From Plantibacter auratus (lineage in GTDB: Bacteria; Actinomycetota; Actinomycetes; Actinomycetales; Microbacteriaceae), in the NCBI RefSeq assembly GCF_050587365.1, contig NZ_JBOBFV010000001.1, positions 682,001 through 746,000 of the forward strand: a DNA stretch of 64,000 nt, in the 5' to 3' direction. Numbering within the stretch: the stretch's first letter is position 1; each line of letters begins with the position of its first letter. Below are positions 8,535-20,766 of this stretch, one piece after another. Below the pieces are notes generated by a model, which made no database searches, had not been told where the DNA came from, and saw nothing but the letters and a program-made list of their open reading frames with translations. The translations under genes and the position numbers were made by a program.

Positions 8535-9653
8535 TCAGGCGGAGGCGGCGGCTCCGACGGGCACCGCACTGACGGTGCGGTCGATCGTGAACTGCCCGAG
8601 GACGCGCGTCCCGCTGTACAGCACGGCGGTCTGTCCGGGAGCGACGCCGTCGAGTGGCGTCTCCGGGTGGACGACGAGCTCGTCGGCCACGAGCGTCAGC
8701 GCGGCGGGGACCGGGTCGGCGTGCGCGCGGATCTGGACGTCGCACGGGATCGGTGCGACGCCGACCTCCGGAGCCCTCCCCGCCCAGGTGAAGCGCGAAC
8801 CGGCGATCTCGCCGATGGCGAGCGCCTCCTTCGGCCCGACGACGACCGTGTTGTCCTTCGGACGCACCTCGAGGACGAAGCGCGGACGTCCATCCGGCGC
8901 GGGCACGCCGAGGTGCAGGCCCTTGCGCTGGCCGACGGTGAAGGCGTGGGCACCCTCGTGCGAACCGACGACGGCTCCGTCTCGGTCGAGGACCTGGCCG
9001 GTCTCGGTGCCGACCCGCTCCCCCAGCCAGCCCTTCGTATCGCCGTCGGGGATGAAGCAGATGTCGTGGCTGTCGGGCTTGTTCGCCACCGTGAAGCCGC
9101 GCTCCGCGGCCTCGGCTCGGACCTCGGCTTTCGACGGTGTCGCGCCGAGCGGGAACATCGAGTGCGCGAGCTGTTCGGCGGTGAGCACGCCCAGGACGTA
9201 CGACTGGTCCTTGGCCCAGGCACTCGCGCGGTGCAGCTCACGATCACCCTCGGGGCTCGTGACGATCGTGGCGTAGTGACCGGTCACGACCGCGTCGAAC
9301 CCGAGGTCGAGCGCCTTCTCGAGCAACGCCGCGAACTTGATCTTCTCGTTGCAACGCATGCACGGGTTCGGGGTCCGGCCGGCGCGGTACTCGGCGATGA
9401 AGTCGTCCACCACGTCGAGCTTGAAGCGCTCCGAGAAGTCCCACACGTAGTACGGGATGCCGATCAGGTTCGCCGCACGCTGGGCGTCCATCGAGTCCTC
9501 GATGGTGCAGCACCCGCGACTGCCGGTCCGGAGCGTGCCCGGCATCCGGCTGAGCGCCAGGTGGACGCCGACCACCTCATGGCCTGCGTCGACGGCGCGT
9601 GCCGCTGCCACGGCGGAGTCGACTCCGCCACTCATCGCTGCCAGAACTTTCAC
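8535..9653 (-). CDS. mnmA: tRNA 2-thiouridylase MnmA
   Basis: MnmA adenylates and then thiolates U34 of tRNA-Lys, -Glu and -Gln. It is 372 residues long. The PP-loop SGGVDS is at residues 8-13, and the two catalytic cysteines are Cys101 in CNEKIKF and Cys199 in HDICFIPDGD, the latter at the same number as in the E. coli enzyme. The GTG start at 9653 has a TAGACT box 6 nt upstream, so the mRNA is probably leaderless. The gene lies 60 bp downstream of a cysteine desulfurase that is the likely sulfur donor; in actinomycetes this pair is a common neighbourhood. Confidence 0.97.
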   Translation of the reverse strand: MKVLAAMSGGVDSAVAAARAVDAGHEVVGVHLALSRMPGTLRTGSRGCCTIEDSMDAQRAANLIGIPYYVWDFSERFKLDVVDDFIAEYRAGRTPNPCMRCNEKIKFAALLEKALDLGFDAVVTGHYATIVTSPEGDRELHRASAWAKDQSYVLGVLTAEQLAHSMFPLGATPSKAEVRAEAAERGFTVANKPDSHDICFIPDGDTKGWLGERVGTETGQVLDRDGAVVGSHEGAHAFTVGQRKGLHLGVPAPDGRPRFVLEVRPKDNTVVVGPKEALAIGEIAGSRFTWAGRAPEVGVAPIPCDVQIRAHADPVPAALTLVADELVVHPETPLDGVAPGQTAVLYSGTRVLGQFTIDRTVSAVPVGAAASA

Positions 9654-9659
9654 CGGGCA

Positions 9660-9665
9660 AGTCTA
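9660..9665 (-). promoter_or_regulatory. Candidate leaderless -10 box (TAGACT) of mnmA
   Basis: TAGACT ends 6 nt before the mnmA GTG on the minus strand. It gives mnmA its own promoter in the short gap after the cysteine desulfurase gene. Confidence 0.6.
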
Positions 9666-9713
9666 CGCGCCAGCCGCTGGACGGCCACCCGCAAGCGGTG
9701 ACGAGACGGCTGC

Positions 9714-10937
9714 TCAGGGACGAGCGCCCAGCGCCGTGTCGCGGTCGGCGGAACCGGCCCGACTCGCCTGTGCGTACGCGCGCGGCAGGGCCTGGAGGAA
9801 GTCGTCCACGTCCGTCTCGGTCGTCGTCCGACCCAGCGTGATCCGGAGGACCGATCGGGCCTCCGTCTCCGGGCGTCCCATCGCGAGCAGGACATGCGAC
9901 GGTTCCGGGACGCCGGCCTGGCAGGCGGAACCCGTCGAGACCGCCACCCCTGCGAGGTCGAGGAGGAAGAGCATCGAGTCTCCCTGTGCGCCGGGGAACA
10001 CGAAGTTCGCGTTCGACGCGAGTCGCTCGCTGGGATCGCCCGTCAGCTCGGCTTCCGGAACGGTCGCCCGCACGCCGGCCACGAGTCGGTCGCGCAAGGC
10101 GCTGAGACGCTCCTGCTCCGCGGTCCGCTCGAGCGCCATGAGCTCCGCGGCGACGGCGAACCCGACGGCTGCTGCGACGTCCTGCGTGCCGGAGCGGAGT
10201 CCGCGCTGCTGTCCGCCACCGTGCTGCAACGGCTCCACCACGGCTGCGCGGCTCACGACCAGGGCTCCGATCCCCACGGGACCACCGATCTTGTGCGCGG
10301 AGACGCTGAGCGCGACGAGACCACTGGCACCGACCGATCCGGATGCGGCGCGAAGGTCGGCGAGGTCGATGGGGAGGTGTCCGTAGGCCGAGACCGCGTC
10401 CAGGTGGAACGGCACCTCGGCCGCTGCGGCGAGCGCCGCCAGCCGGACGACGGGCTGGATGGTGCCGACCTCGTTGTTCGCCCAGAGCGCCGTCGCCACG
10501 GCGATGTCCGGGCCGTGGTCGGCGAACTGCTCCGCCGCCGTGTCGAGTGAGACCCGGCCGAGGTCGTCGAGCGGGATCCAGAGCGGGGACGCACCCTCGT
10601 GGCGCTCGAGCCATTCGACGGTGTCCAGCGTGGCGTGGTGCTCCCCCGCGGGTGCGAGCACGGCGGCGCGGCGTCGATCCTGCTGGCGGTGCCAGTAGAG
10701 ACCCTTCAGGGCGAGGTTGATGGACTCCGTGCCGCCGGAGGTGAAGACGAGCTCGATGGGGTCGCACCCGAGGGTCGCCGCGACCCGCTCACGTGCCTCT
10801 TCGAGGAGGCGGCGGGCCTGTTGCCCGGGGCCGTGGATGGAGGCCGGGTTGCCGACGGTCGCCATGGCGGACGCGTAGGCCTCGATCACCTCGGATCGCA
10901 CCGGGGTCGTCGCGGCGTGGTCCAGGTACACCACCAT
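9714..10937 (-). CDS. Cysteine desulfurase (NifS/IscS family)
   Basis: This PLP enzyme of 407 residues takes sulfur from cysteine as an enzyme-bound persulfide, here most likely for MnmA thiolation just downstream. The PLP lysine is Lys216 in SVSAHKIGG and the persulfide cysteine is Cys339 in STGSACQAG. YLDHAATTP opens the protein. I placed the start at ATG 10937 rather than the longer frame to 10988 because GGAGG sits 6 nt upstream and the protein then begins exactly at the family start. It diverges from glgX over 68 bp. It could also serve Fe-S assembly; no isc or suf genes are nearby. Confidence 0.95.
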   Translation of the reverse strand: MVVYLDHAATTPVRSEVIEAYASAMATVGNPASIHGPGQQARRLLEEARERVAATLGCDPIELVFTSGGTESINLALKGLYWHRQQDRRRAAVLAPAGEHHATLDTVEWLERHEGASPLWIPLDDLGRVSLDTAAEQFADHGPDIAVATALWANNEVGTIQPVVRLAALAAAAEVPFHLDAVSAYGHLPIDLADLRAASGSVGASGLVALSVSAHKIGGPVGIGALVVSRAAVVEPLQHGGGQQRGLRSGTQDVAAAVGFAVAAELMALERTAEQERLSALRDRLVAGVRATVPEAELTGDPSERLASNANFVFPGAQGDSMLFLLDLAGVAVSTGSACQAGVPEPSHVLLAMGRPETEARSVLRITLGRTTTETDVDDFLQALPRAYAQASRAGSADRDTALGARP

Positions 10938-10992
10938 GCCGCTCCTCCCCTCGCCGCGGTGTCCGCGGATCTTCGCGCACTCCCGCACTCAC

Positions 10993-10998
10993 TACTGT
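10993..10998 (+). promoter_or_regulatory. Candidate leaderless -10 box (TACTGT) of glgX
   Basis: TACTGT ends 7 nt before the glgX ATG at 11006. No Shine-Dalgarno sequence is present in the gap, consistent with leaderless translation. Confidence 0.55.
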
Positions 10999-11005
10999 AG
11001 AACCC

Positions 11006-13048
11006 ATGAACGCTGGTGACCCCTTCCATGATCTCGGCGTCCGCCTCGGCCCGTCCGGTGGTGAGCTCCGTGTGTGGTCCGAGCATGCGGATGCCCTCGA
11101 ACTCGTGATCTTCGACGACAAGGATCTGAACTGGATCACCCACTCGGTCGAGATGACCCGCGACGACGACGGGGTCTGGAGTGGGAGTTCCGAGGAGCTG
11201 GTGCTCGGCCGACGCTATGCGGTCCGCGCCTCAGGGCCGTCCTCGCCGAACAACGCCTTCGACCCGAGCCTCCTGCTGCTCGACCCCTACGCCCGCGGGC
11301 TCGCCCGCGTGTCGGCCGAGCAGTGGCGTTCCGTCGTCGTCGACGACGCGTTCGACTGGGGCGGTGTGCAGAAACCCCGTGTCCCGCTCGACCGGACCGT
11401 CGTGTACGAGGCGCACGTCAAGGGACTGAGTAAGCTGCACCCCGACGTGCCGGAGGAGCTGCGGGGCACGTACGCGGGCCTCGCCCACCCCGCGATGATC
11501 GCGCATCTGCACGATCTCGGGGTGACGAGCGTCGAACTGCTTCCGGTGCACGCGTTCACCTCCGAGCAGCGTCTCATCAAGCAGGGCCTCGTCAACTACT
11601 GGGGCTACAACACCCTGAACTTCTTCAGTCCACACGCCTCCTATGCGACGAAGACGGCTCAGGCGGGTGGGGCGGACGAGGTCCTCCGCGAGTTCAAGGG
11701 CATGGTGAAGCTGCTGCACGAGGCCGGCCTCGAGGTCATCCTCGACGTCGTCTACAACCACACCGCCGAAGAGGGGCCCGGCGGCCCCCGCACGAGCTTC
11801 CGCGGCATCGACAACGCGACCTACTACCGTCAGGACGCCACCGGCGCCTACATCGACGTGACGGGCTGCGGCAACACCGTGGACTTCGGCCATCCGGTCC
11901 CCCAGCAGCTCGTACTCGACTCGTTGCGGTACTGGGCGGACGAGGTGCAGATCGACGGCTTCCGGTTCGACCTCGCTGCGACGCTCGGTCGGAACGAGGC
12001 GGTCGAGTTCACGCCCGACCACCCCCTGCTCGAGGCGATCGTCCACGACCCGTCGCTCGTCGACGCGAAGATGATCGCCGAGCCCTGGGACGTCGGGATG
12101 GGCGGCTGGCAGACGGGGAACTTCCCTGCCGGTTGGCACGAGTGGAACGACCGGTACCGGGATCGTGTCCGCAACTTCTGGCTCTCCGACATCGACTACG
12201 CGAGACGGGCGGACGCCCCGGTCGGGATCGGTGGGTTCGCGACCCGTCTGGCCGGATCGAGCAACACCTTCTCCGCTGAGCGCGGTCCGCTGGCCTCCGT
12301 CAACTTCATCACGGCCCACGACGGGTTCACCCTGGCCGACCTCGTCTCGTACGACGTCAAGCACAACGTCGGGAACGGCGAGTCCAACCGCGACGGGACG
12401 GACAACAACCGCTCCTTCAACCACGGTGCCGAGGGCCCGACGGACGACCCCGCGATCCTCGCCGCTCGTCGCAAGGCGATGCGGAACTTGCTCGGCACGC
12501 TCCTGCTGTCGGCGGGTGTCCCGATGCTCACGGCAGGCGACGAGTTCGGGCGGAGTCAGCGCGGCAACAACAACGCGTACTGTCACGACTCCGAGCTGAC
12601 GTGGGTCGGATGGACGAGGGAGCCCTGGCAGGACCAGTTGCTCGCGCACAGCCGTCGGCTCCTCGAACTCCGGCGCGAACACCCCGCCCTCCGACCGGAG
12701 CACTTCGCCGCCGCCGGGACGACGGTGCCCGGCGCGAGCGTCATGGACTGGTTCGACGCTTCGGGCGCGACCATGAGCACCGACGACTGGACGAGTCCGC
12801 GGAACCGGACACTGCAGTTCTTCTCGACGAGCACGCCGGAGTCCGAGGAGCTCGACCGCGTGCTGCTCATCGTGCACGGCGTCGAGCAGCCGGTCGAGGT
12901 CACCTTGCCCGAGCACGAGGGCGTGACCGCGTTCGTGCGCATCTGGAACTCCGCGGACGACACACCGATGTCCGAGGAGGAGCAGTTCGTCCCCGGCCAG
13001 ACGGTCCCGGTCTCCGCCACGTCGATGCAACTCTTCCGAGCCGTCTGA
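11006..13048 (+). CDS. glgX: Glycogen debranching enzyme GlgX
   Basis: GlgX is a GH13_11 isoamylase-type enzyme of 680 residues. It hydrolyses alpha-1,6 branches of limit dextrins left by glycogen phosphorylase. An N-terminal CBM48-like domain (LGVRLGPSGGELRVWSEHA) precedes the barrel. Catalytic residues are Asp322 (DGFRFDL), Glu359 (MIAEPWD) and Asp439 (TAHDGF). The ATG at 11006 has no SD but a -10 box 7 nt upstream; longer frames read into the divergent desulfurase gene. The YbaK-like gene starts 2 bp after its stop, so both are one transcript ending at 13553-13587. Confidence 0.96.
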   Translation: MNAGDPFHDLGVRLGPSGGELRVWSEHADALELVIFDDKDLNWITHSVEMTRDDDGVWSGSSEELVLGRRYAVRASGPSSPNNAFDPSLLLLDPYARGLARVSAEQWRSVVVDDAFDWGGVQKPRVPLDRTVVYEAHVKGLSKLHPDVPEELRGTYAGLAHPAMIAHLHDLGVTSVELLPVHAFTSEQRLIKQGLVNYWGYNTLNFFSPHASYATKTAQAGGADEVLREFKGMVKLLHEAGLEVILDVVYNHTAEEGPGGPRTSFRGIDNATYYRQDATGAYIDVTGCGNTVDFGHPVPQQLVLDSLRYWADEVQIDGFRFDLAATLGRNEAVEFTPDHPLLEAIVHDPSLVDAKMIAEPWDVGMGGWQTGNFPAGWHEWNDRYRDRVRNFWLSDIDYARRADAPVGIGGFATRLAGSSNTFSAERGPLASVNFITAHDGFTLADLVSYDVKHNVGNGESNRDGTDNNRSFNHGAEGPTDDPAILAARRKAMRNLLGTLLLSAGVPMLTAGDEFGRSQRGNNNAYCHDSELTWVGWTREPWQDQLLAHSRRLLELRREHPALRPEHFAAAGTTVPGASVMDWFDASGATMSTDDWTSPRNRTLQFFSTSTPESEELDRVLLIVHGVEQPVEVTLPEHEGVTAFVRIWNSADDTPMSEEEQFVPGQTVPVSATSMQLFRAV

Positions 13049-13050
13049 CG

Positions 13051-13542
13051 ATGGCGAAGCGCAGGGCCGAGGGTGGTGGCACGCCGGCGACGGTGACGTT
13101 GACCTCGCTGGGCATCCCCTTCACCCCGCGCGCCTACCGACACGACCCGTCGGTGACGGCCTTCGGTCTCGAAGCCGCCACGGCGCTCGGCGTCGACCCG
13201 CCCAGGGTGTTCAAGACCCTGCTGGCGGAGGTGGACGGGTCGCTCGTCGTCGCGATCGTCCCGGTCGCCGACCAACTCGACCTCAAGGCGCTCGCGGCGG
13301 CCCTCGACGGGAAGCGGGCGACGATGGCGGATCCTGCCGTCGCCGAGCGGAAGACGGGCTACGTGGTCGGCGGCATCAGCCCGATCGGGCAGCGCACCAC
13401 GCTCCCGACGGTGCTCGACGAGAGCGCCTTCGAGCACGAGACGGTGTTGGTCTCGGGTGGTCGGCGCGGGTTCGACCTCGAACTCGCCCCGTCCGACCTC
13501 GGAACGGCCGTCGCCGCCGTCGTCACGCGGATCGCCAGATAG
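13051..13542 (+). CDS. YbaK/EbsC-type Cys-tRNA(Pro) deacylase
   Basis: This 163-residue protein of the YbaK/ProX family is a trans-editing enzyme that hydrolyses misacylated tRNA, typically Cys-tRNA(Pro). The conserved lysine segment RVFKTLLAEVDG and the GYVVGGISPIGQR motif are both present, and length and fold region agree with YbaK. The ATG at 13051 follows the glgX stop by 2 bp, so it is translated from the glgX message; no separate promoter is seen. Its job has no obvious link to glycogen, so co-transcription may be only positional. Exact tRNA specificity is not shown. Confidence 0.93.
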   Translation: MAKRRAEGGGTPATVTLTSLGIPFTPRAYRHDPSVTAFGLEAATALGVDPPRVFKTLLAEVDGSLVVAIVPVADQLDLKALAAALDGKRATMADPAVAERKTGYVVGGISPIGQRTTLPTVLDESAFEHETVLVSGGRRGFDLELAPSDLGTAVAAVVTRIAR

Positions 13543-13552
13543 TCGGATCCCT

Positions 13553-13587
13553 CGACGCACCGGTGCGAAGGTCGCACCGGTGCGTCG
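13553..13587. terminator. Bidirectional terminator hairpin between ybaK-like gene and glgP
   Basis: A perfect 16-bp stem (13553-13568 with 13572-13587) has a 3-nt loop between convergent genes. No T-tract is present. Confidence 0.8.
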
Positions 13588-13599
13588 GAGGAGATCGCC

Positions 13600-16173
13600 C
13601 TACTGGTCCGCCACGGCGACGAGCCCGAGTTCCGCGGGGGTGAGGAGCAGCTCGTGTCTCGGCACGATGCGCACCGTGTACCCGAACCCGCCGGCCCGAT
13701 CGAGGGGAAGCGTCCCGGCGTACTCGAGTGTGTGCTCCGGCCGACTCGTCGACGGGGACTGCTGCTGCTCGAGCGGCTGCGTCCGGATGTCGAGCAGTTC
13801 ACCTCCGGCACCGGGTACCCCGCAGACCACCTCGACGGTCACGTCCTCGGGTGACAGCGACCCCAGCTGGACGTAGGCGCGCAGCCGCAGCACGTCACCG
13901 ACCTGCGGGACCGCGTCGACACCGCCGCTCTCGACATGGGCGACCGTCAGCTGCGGCCAGGCCTCGCGCACCCGCTGCTTGTAGGCTGCCAGCTCGCGCG
14001 CCCGCTGCTGATCGGACGCGTTCAGCTCGCGCTCCATCGCCGCCGCCGGGAGGTACATGCGCTCCGTGTACTCGCGGACCATGCGGTCGGCGCTGAGCGG
14101 TTCGGACAGCGTCGAGATCGTGTGTCGCACCATCTGCATCCAGCGCTGCGGCAGCCCGTCGTCCTCGCGCTCGTAGAACCGAGGTACCAGCTGGTGCTCG
14201 AGGATCTCGTACAGCGCCGTGGCCTCGAGGGCGTCGCGTTCCTCGTCGTCCGCCGCCCCGTCCGCCGACGGGATGACCCAACCGTTCTCGCCGTCCGCGT
14301 ACTCGTTCCACCATCCGTCGAGGATCGACAGGTTCAGTGCTCCGTTGAGTGCGGCCTTCATGCCGGACGTCCCGCAGGCCTCGAGCGGACGCAACGGGTT
14401 GTTCAACCACACGTCACAGCCGGGGTAGAGCGTCTTGGCCATCCCGATGCCGTAGTCCGGCAGGAAGACGATGCGCGATCGGAGCTCGGGATCCTGGGCG
14501 AACTGCACGAGGCGCTGGATGAGCCGCTTGCCGTCGTCGTCCGCCGGGTGTGCCTTGCCGGCGACGACGATCTGGACGGGCCGTTCGGGGTGGAGCAGGA
14601 TCGCGCGCAGTCGGTCGGGATCGCGCAGCATGAGGGTGAGCCGCTTGTAGCTCGGCACACGCCGGGCGAACCCGATCGTCAACACCTCGGGGTCGAGCAG
14701 TTCGTCGATCCAGGACGGGAGCACCGCTTGCGGGTTCTGGGTCCGATACCCGTCGGCGATCCGGCGCCGCACGTCGGCGACGAGGCGCTCCCGCATCCCG
14801 TGCTTCCGCGACCAGAGCTCGGCGTCCGAGAGCGAGGGATCGGACCAGTCCGCCCGACTCGTGTCGGTCGTCCCCCACCGGTCCACGGCGAGGTCGACGA
14901 GCGACGGATCCGTCCAGCTCGGGGCGTGGACACCGTTCGTGATCGACGTGATCGGCACGTCCGAGACGTCGAAGCCGGGCCAGAGCCCTCGGAACATCGC
15001 CCGGCTCACCTCGCCGTGCAACCGACTGACGCCGTTCGCGCGCTGCGCCAGACGCAGGCCCATGATCGCCAGGTTGAACACGTCGGCCGAGCCGCCGTTC
15101 GCCGTCTCGTCGCCGAGTGCGAGGACGTCCGGTGCGGCGACGCCCGGGAGCAGGTCACCGCTGAAGTAGCGCGTGATCACCTCGCGGTCGAACCGGTCGA
15201 TCCCGGCCGGAACGGGGGTGTGTGTCGTGAACACGGTCCCGCCCCGCACGAGCTGCAGCGCCTCGTCGAAGGAGAGTCCGTTCCCGACGAGGTCGCTGAT
15301 CCGCTCGAGCCCAAGGAAACCGGCGTGGCCTTCGTTGGAGTGGTAGACCTGCGGCAGCGCATGGTCCGTGAGCTCGCTCCACTGCTTGATCGCGCGGACA
15401 CCGCCGATGCCGAGGAGGAGTTCCTGCAGGAGGCGATGCTCGCCGCCGCCGCCGTACAACCGGTCCGTCACGCCGCGCAGGTCGGCGACGTTCTCCGGGA
15501 TGTCCGTGTCGAGCAGCAGCAGTGGCACCCGACCGACCTCGGCGATCCAGACCCGTGCCGACAGGCTCCGGTCGTCGGGGAGCGCCAGGGTGACGGTGAC
15601 CGGTGTCCCGTCCGGTTCCCGGAGCACCGTGACCGGGAGTCCGTCGGGGTCCTGCACGGGATAGGACTCCTGCTGCCAGCCGTCGTTCGTGATCGACTGC
15701 GCGAAGTACCCGGAGCGGTAGAGGAGGCCCACGCCGACGAGCGGCACCCCCAGGTCGGACGCGCTCTTCAGGTGGTCGCCGGCGAGGATGCCGAGGCCGC
15801 CCGAGTACTGCGGCAGGGCCGCGGCGATTCCGAATTCGGGCGAGAAGTAGGCGATCGTCTGCGGTTTCGGGTCCGGGAGGCCCTGGTACCACCGCGGCTC
15901 CTCCAGGTACCGGCGGAGGTCGGCGTGCAAGGCGTCGGCCCGGCCGACGAAGTCCGCATCGGCGGCGAGTTCCGCCAGTCGCTCCGGTGTCACGAGACCG
16001 AGGCCGCTGATCGGATCGTGGTCGGACTCGCGCCAGACGTCCGGTGCGATCTCGTCGAACAGGCGCTGCGTCGGCTCGTGCCACGACCACCGCAGGTTCG
16101 CAGCGAGGGCGGTGAGCGAGGTCAGGGACTCGGGGATGAGCGCGCGGACGGTAAACCTGCGGATAGCCTTCAC
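13600..16173 (-). CDS. glgP: Alpha-glucan (glycogen) phosphorylase
   Basis: This GT35 phosphorylase of 857 residues uses PLP and phosphate to release glucose-1-phosphate from alpha-1,4-glucan ends. It is the actinobacterial type with an N-terminal DUF3417 region (SLTSLTALAANLRWSWHEP). The PLP lysine is Lys606 in GTSGMKAALNGA, and VFTTHTPVPAGIDRF and the glucan-site segments are present. The start is GTG 16173, with a TAGAGT box 6 nt upstream. It is transcribed alone, divergent from glgE and convergent with glgX-ybaK. In this cluster it degrades the polymer that GlgE and GlgB build; a role in trimming capsular or cytosolic glucan is also possible. Confidence 0.96.
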   Translation of the reverse strand: MKAIRRFTVRALIPESLTSLTALAANLRWSWHEPTQRLFDEIAPDVWRESDHDPISGLGLVTPERLAELAADADFVGRADALHADLRRYLEEPRWYQGLPDPKPQTIAYFSPEFGIAAALPQYSGGLGILAGDHLKSASDLGVPLVGVGLLYRSGYFAQSITNDGWQQESYPVQDPDGLPVTVLREPDGTPVTVTLALPDDRSLSARVWIAEVGRVPLLLLDTDIPENVADLRGVTDRLYGGGGEHRLLQELLLGIGGVRAIKQWSELTDHALPQVYHSNEGHAGFLGLERISDLVGNGLSFDEALQLVRGGTVFTTHTPVPAGIDRFDREVITRYFSGDLLPGVAAPDVLALGDETANGGSADVFNLAIMGLRLAQRANGVSRLHGEVSRAMFRGLWPGFDVSDVPITSITNGVHAPSWTDPSLVDLAVDRWGTTDTSRADWSDPSLSDAELWSRKHGMRERLVADVRRRIADGYRTQNPQAVLPSWIDELLDPEVLTIGFARRVPSYKRLTLMLRDPDRLRAILLHPERPVQIVVAGKAHPADDDGKRLIQRLVQFAQDPELRSRIVFLPDYGIGMAKTLYPGCDVWLNNPLRPLEACGTSGMKAALNGALNLSILDGWWNEYADGENGWVIPSADGAADDEERDALEATALYEILEHQLVPRFYEREDDGLPQRWMQMVRHTISTLSEPLSADRMVREYTERMYLPAAAMERELNASDQQRARELAAYKQRVREAWPQLTVAHVESGGVDAVPQVGDVLRLRAYVQLGSLSPEDVTVEVVCGVPGAGGELLDIRTQPLEQQQSPSTSRPEHTLEYAGTLPLDRAGGFGYTVRIVPRHELLLTPAELGLVAVADQ

Positions 16174-16179
16174 GCGCTC

Positions 16180-16185
16180 ACTCTA
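16180..16185 (-). promoter_or_regulatory. Candidate leaderless -10 box (TAGAGT) of glgP
   Basis: TAGAGT ends 6 nt before the glgP GTG on the minus strand, predicting a leaderless mRNA. Confidence 0.55.
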
Positions 16186-16305
16186 TGGCAACCGCGGAAC
16201 GCACTCGTACGCTCATCGGACGCCCACCCGGGACAGGGCCGCGCCCGAGGCCCTAGCATGACGCGCGACACCCCGCGCGCCCCTTCATCGGTGGTCGTTT
16301 CGCGG

Positions 16306-16311
16306 TACGGT
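16306..16311 (+). promoter_or_regulatory. Candidate leaderless -10 box (TACGGT) of glgE
   Basis: TACGGT ends 7 nt before GTG 16319. It supports the longer glgE start over the internal ATG at 16346. Confidence 0.45.
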
Positions 16312-16318
16312 CGGACCA

Positions 16319-18396
16319 GTGGCACCGAAGGAGATGGAACGCACTATGCCGAAGTCAGTACCGCAGTCCTCCACCGTCGACGACGCCGTACCGGTGTCGC
16401 TCACGCTGTCCCCGAGCATCGGGCGCATCCCGATCCTGGATCCGACCCCCTCGGTCGAAGGTGGCCGCTGGCCGGCCAAGGCGTTCGCGGGCGAGGTGGT
16501 GCCGTTCGGCGCGACCGCGTTCCGCGAAGGACACGACCTCATCGGGGTCGAGCTCCTGCTCACCGATCCGCGCGGGAAGACGGTCGCGCATCGGATGGCT
16601 CCGGGCGCCCCGGGCACGGACCGCTTCGAGGTCGAGGTCCAACTCGCGACGGAGGGCACCTGGCGATACCAGGTCCGCGCCTTCGCCGACGAGTTCTCGA
16701 CCTGGGAGCACAACGCCCGGGTCAAGATCGAGGCCGGCGTCGACGTCGAGCTCATGTACCTCATCGGCGCGGAACTCCTCGAGCGCGCCGCGACGGACAA
16801 GCTCCGCCCGGCGAAGGACCGCCGCTTCCTCACCGCCGCCGCCAAGCTCCTCCGAGACACCGACGCCGAGCCGGAAGCCCGGTTCGCGGTGCTCGACGAC
16901 CTCGAACTCCTGGCCATCGCCGACCGCCGGCCGTTCGCCGGTCTCGCGAGCACGAGCGACGAGCGCGTGGTCCGCGTCGAGCGCACCCGGGCCGGCGTCG
17001 GTTCCTGGTACGAGTTCTTCCCGCGGTCGGAGGGTGCCGAGCGGAACCCGGACGGCTCCTGGACGTCGGGCACCTTCCGCAGCGCAGCCGGGCGGTTGCC
17101 GGCCGTCGCCGCGATGGGCTTCGACGTCCTCTACCTGCCGCCCATCCACCCCATCGGCGTGACGTTCCGCAAGGGACCGAACAACACCCTCACACCCGGC
17201 GAGCACGACCCGGGCTCCCCCTGGGCGATCGGTGGTGCCGCGGGCGGTCATGACGCGATCCATCCCGACCTCGGCACGGAGAAGGACTTCGTCGCGTTCG
17301 TCCGCCAGGCGAAGAAGGTCGGCCTGGAGGTCGCCCTCGATCTCGCCCTCCAGGCGTCGCCGGACCACCCCTGGGTGACCGAGCACCCCGAGTGGTTCAC
17401 GACCCTCCCCGACGGCACGATCGCGTACGCCGAGAACCCGCCGAAGAAGTACCAGGACATCTACCCGGTCAACTTCGACAACGACCCCGAGGGCATCCGG
17501 GCCGAGGTGCTGCGCATCGTCCGGCACTGGATCTCGCTCGGCGTGCGCATCTTCCGCGTCGACAACCCGCACACCAAGCCGCTCGACTTCTGGGAGTGGT
17601 TGCTCGCGACCGTCAACCGGACGGACCCCGACGTCCTGTTCCTCGCGGAGGCCTTCACCCGTCCGGCCCTGCTGCAGGGTCTGGCGAAGGTCGGGTTCCA
17701 GCAGAGCTACACCTACTTCACGTGGCGCAACACGAAGGAGGAGCTCGAGGAGTTCCTCGGCGCGGCAGCGACCGAGACCGCGGACTTCCTCCGGCCCAAC
17801 CTGTTCGTGAACACCCCCGACATCCTCACCGAGTACCTCCAGTTCGGTGGCCGGGCGGCGTACAAGGTGCGTGCGGCGATCGCTGCGACCGCCGCGCCGA
17901 CGTGGGGGGTCTACGCCGGGTACGAGCTCATCGAGAACGTCGCCCGTCCCGGTGCCGAGGAGAACATCGACAGCGAGAAGTTCGAGTATCGTCCGCGGGA
18001 CTGGGCCGCTGCGGAAGCCGCCGGCACCTCGCTGTCGCCGTACCTCACCCTGCTCAACCAGATCCGGCGTGCGCATCCCGCCCTCCGGCAGTTGCGCAAC
18101 ATCAGCTTCCACTGGAGCGACGACGACCAGATCCTCGTCTTCAGCAAGCATCTCGACCAGCGGTTCACCGGCACCGGTGAGCACGACACCCTGCTCGTCG
18201 TCGCCAACCTCGATCCGCACTCGGTCCGACAGACCATGGTGCACCTCGACCAGACCGTGTTCGGCGGCGTCCCGGGCGGCAGCTTCGACGTCACGGACCT
18301 CGTCACGGGAGCCGAGTGGATCTGGTCCGACAGCAACTTCGTGCGCCTCGACGCCTTCACCGAGCCCGTGCACATCCTGAGCGTGAGGATCCGACC

Positions 18397-18400
<4 letters not shown>
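16319..18400 (+). CDS. glgE: Alpha-1,4-glucan:maltose-1-phosphate maltosyltransferase GlgE
   Basis: GlgE (GH13_3) extends alpha-1,4-glucan by two glucose units from maltose-1-phosphate. It has 693 residues: an N-terminal beta domain, a helical S insert, the barrel with nucleophile Asp415 (RVDNPHTKP) and acid/base Glu444 (FLAEAF), and a C-terminal beta domain. The 29-residue spacing of the two catalytic residues equals that of characterised GlgE. GTG 16319 has a TACGGT box 7 nt upstream; ATG 16346, 9 codons later with an AAGGAG 12 nt before it, is the alternative. The stop overlaps glgB by 4 bp. No treS, pep2 or glgM is in the window, so the maltose-1-phosphate source is elsewhere. Confidence 0.96.
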
Positions 18401-20688
<2,288 letters not shown>

Positions 20689-20711
20689 CCAGGCTTCCGC
20701 GGCACCCGGAT

Positions 20712-20757
20712 GCACGACGAAGGCCCGCCTCCTGAGGGAGGCGGGCCTTCGTCGTGC
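20712..20757. terminator. Bidirectional terminator hairpin between glgB and the thioredoxin-TPR gene
   Basis: A perfect 21-bp stem (20712-20732 with 20737-20757) has a TGAG loop. It is the longest perfect stem I found in the window, and it lies between convergent genes. There is no clear T-tract. Confidence 0.85.
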
Positions 20758-20766
20758 AGCGGTCGG

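Noticed and set aside
13936..17253. 1105-codon open frame on the plus strand across glgP and the start of glgE
   Set aside because: It is a shadow of the glgP antisense strand. The composition is that of reversed codons, and glgP is certain from motifs.
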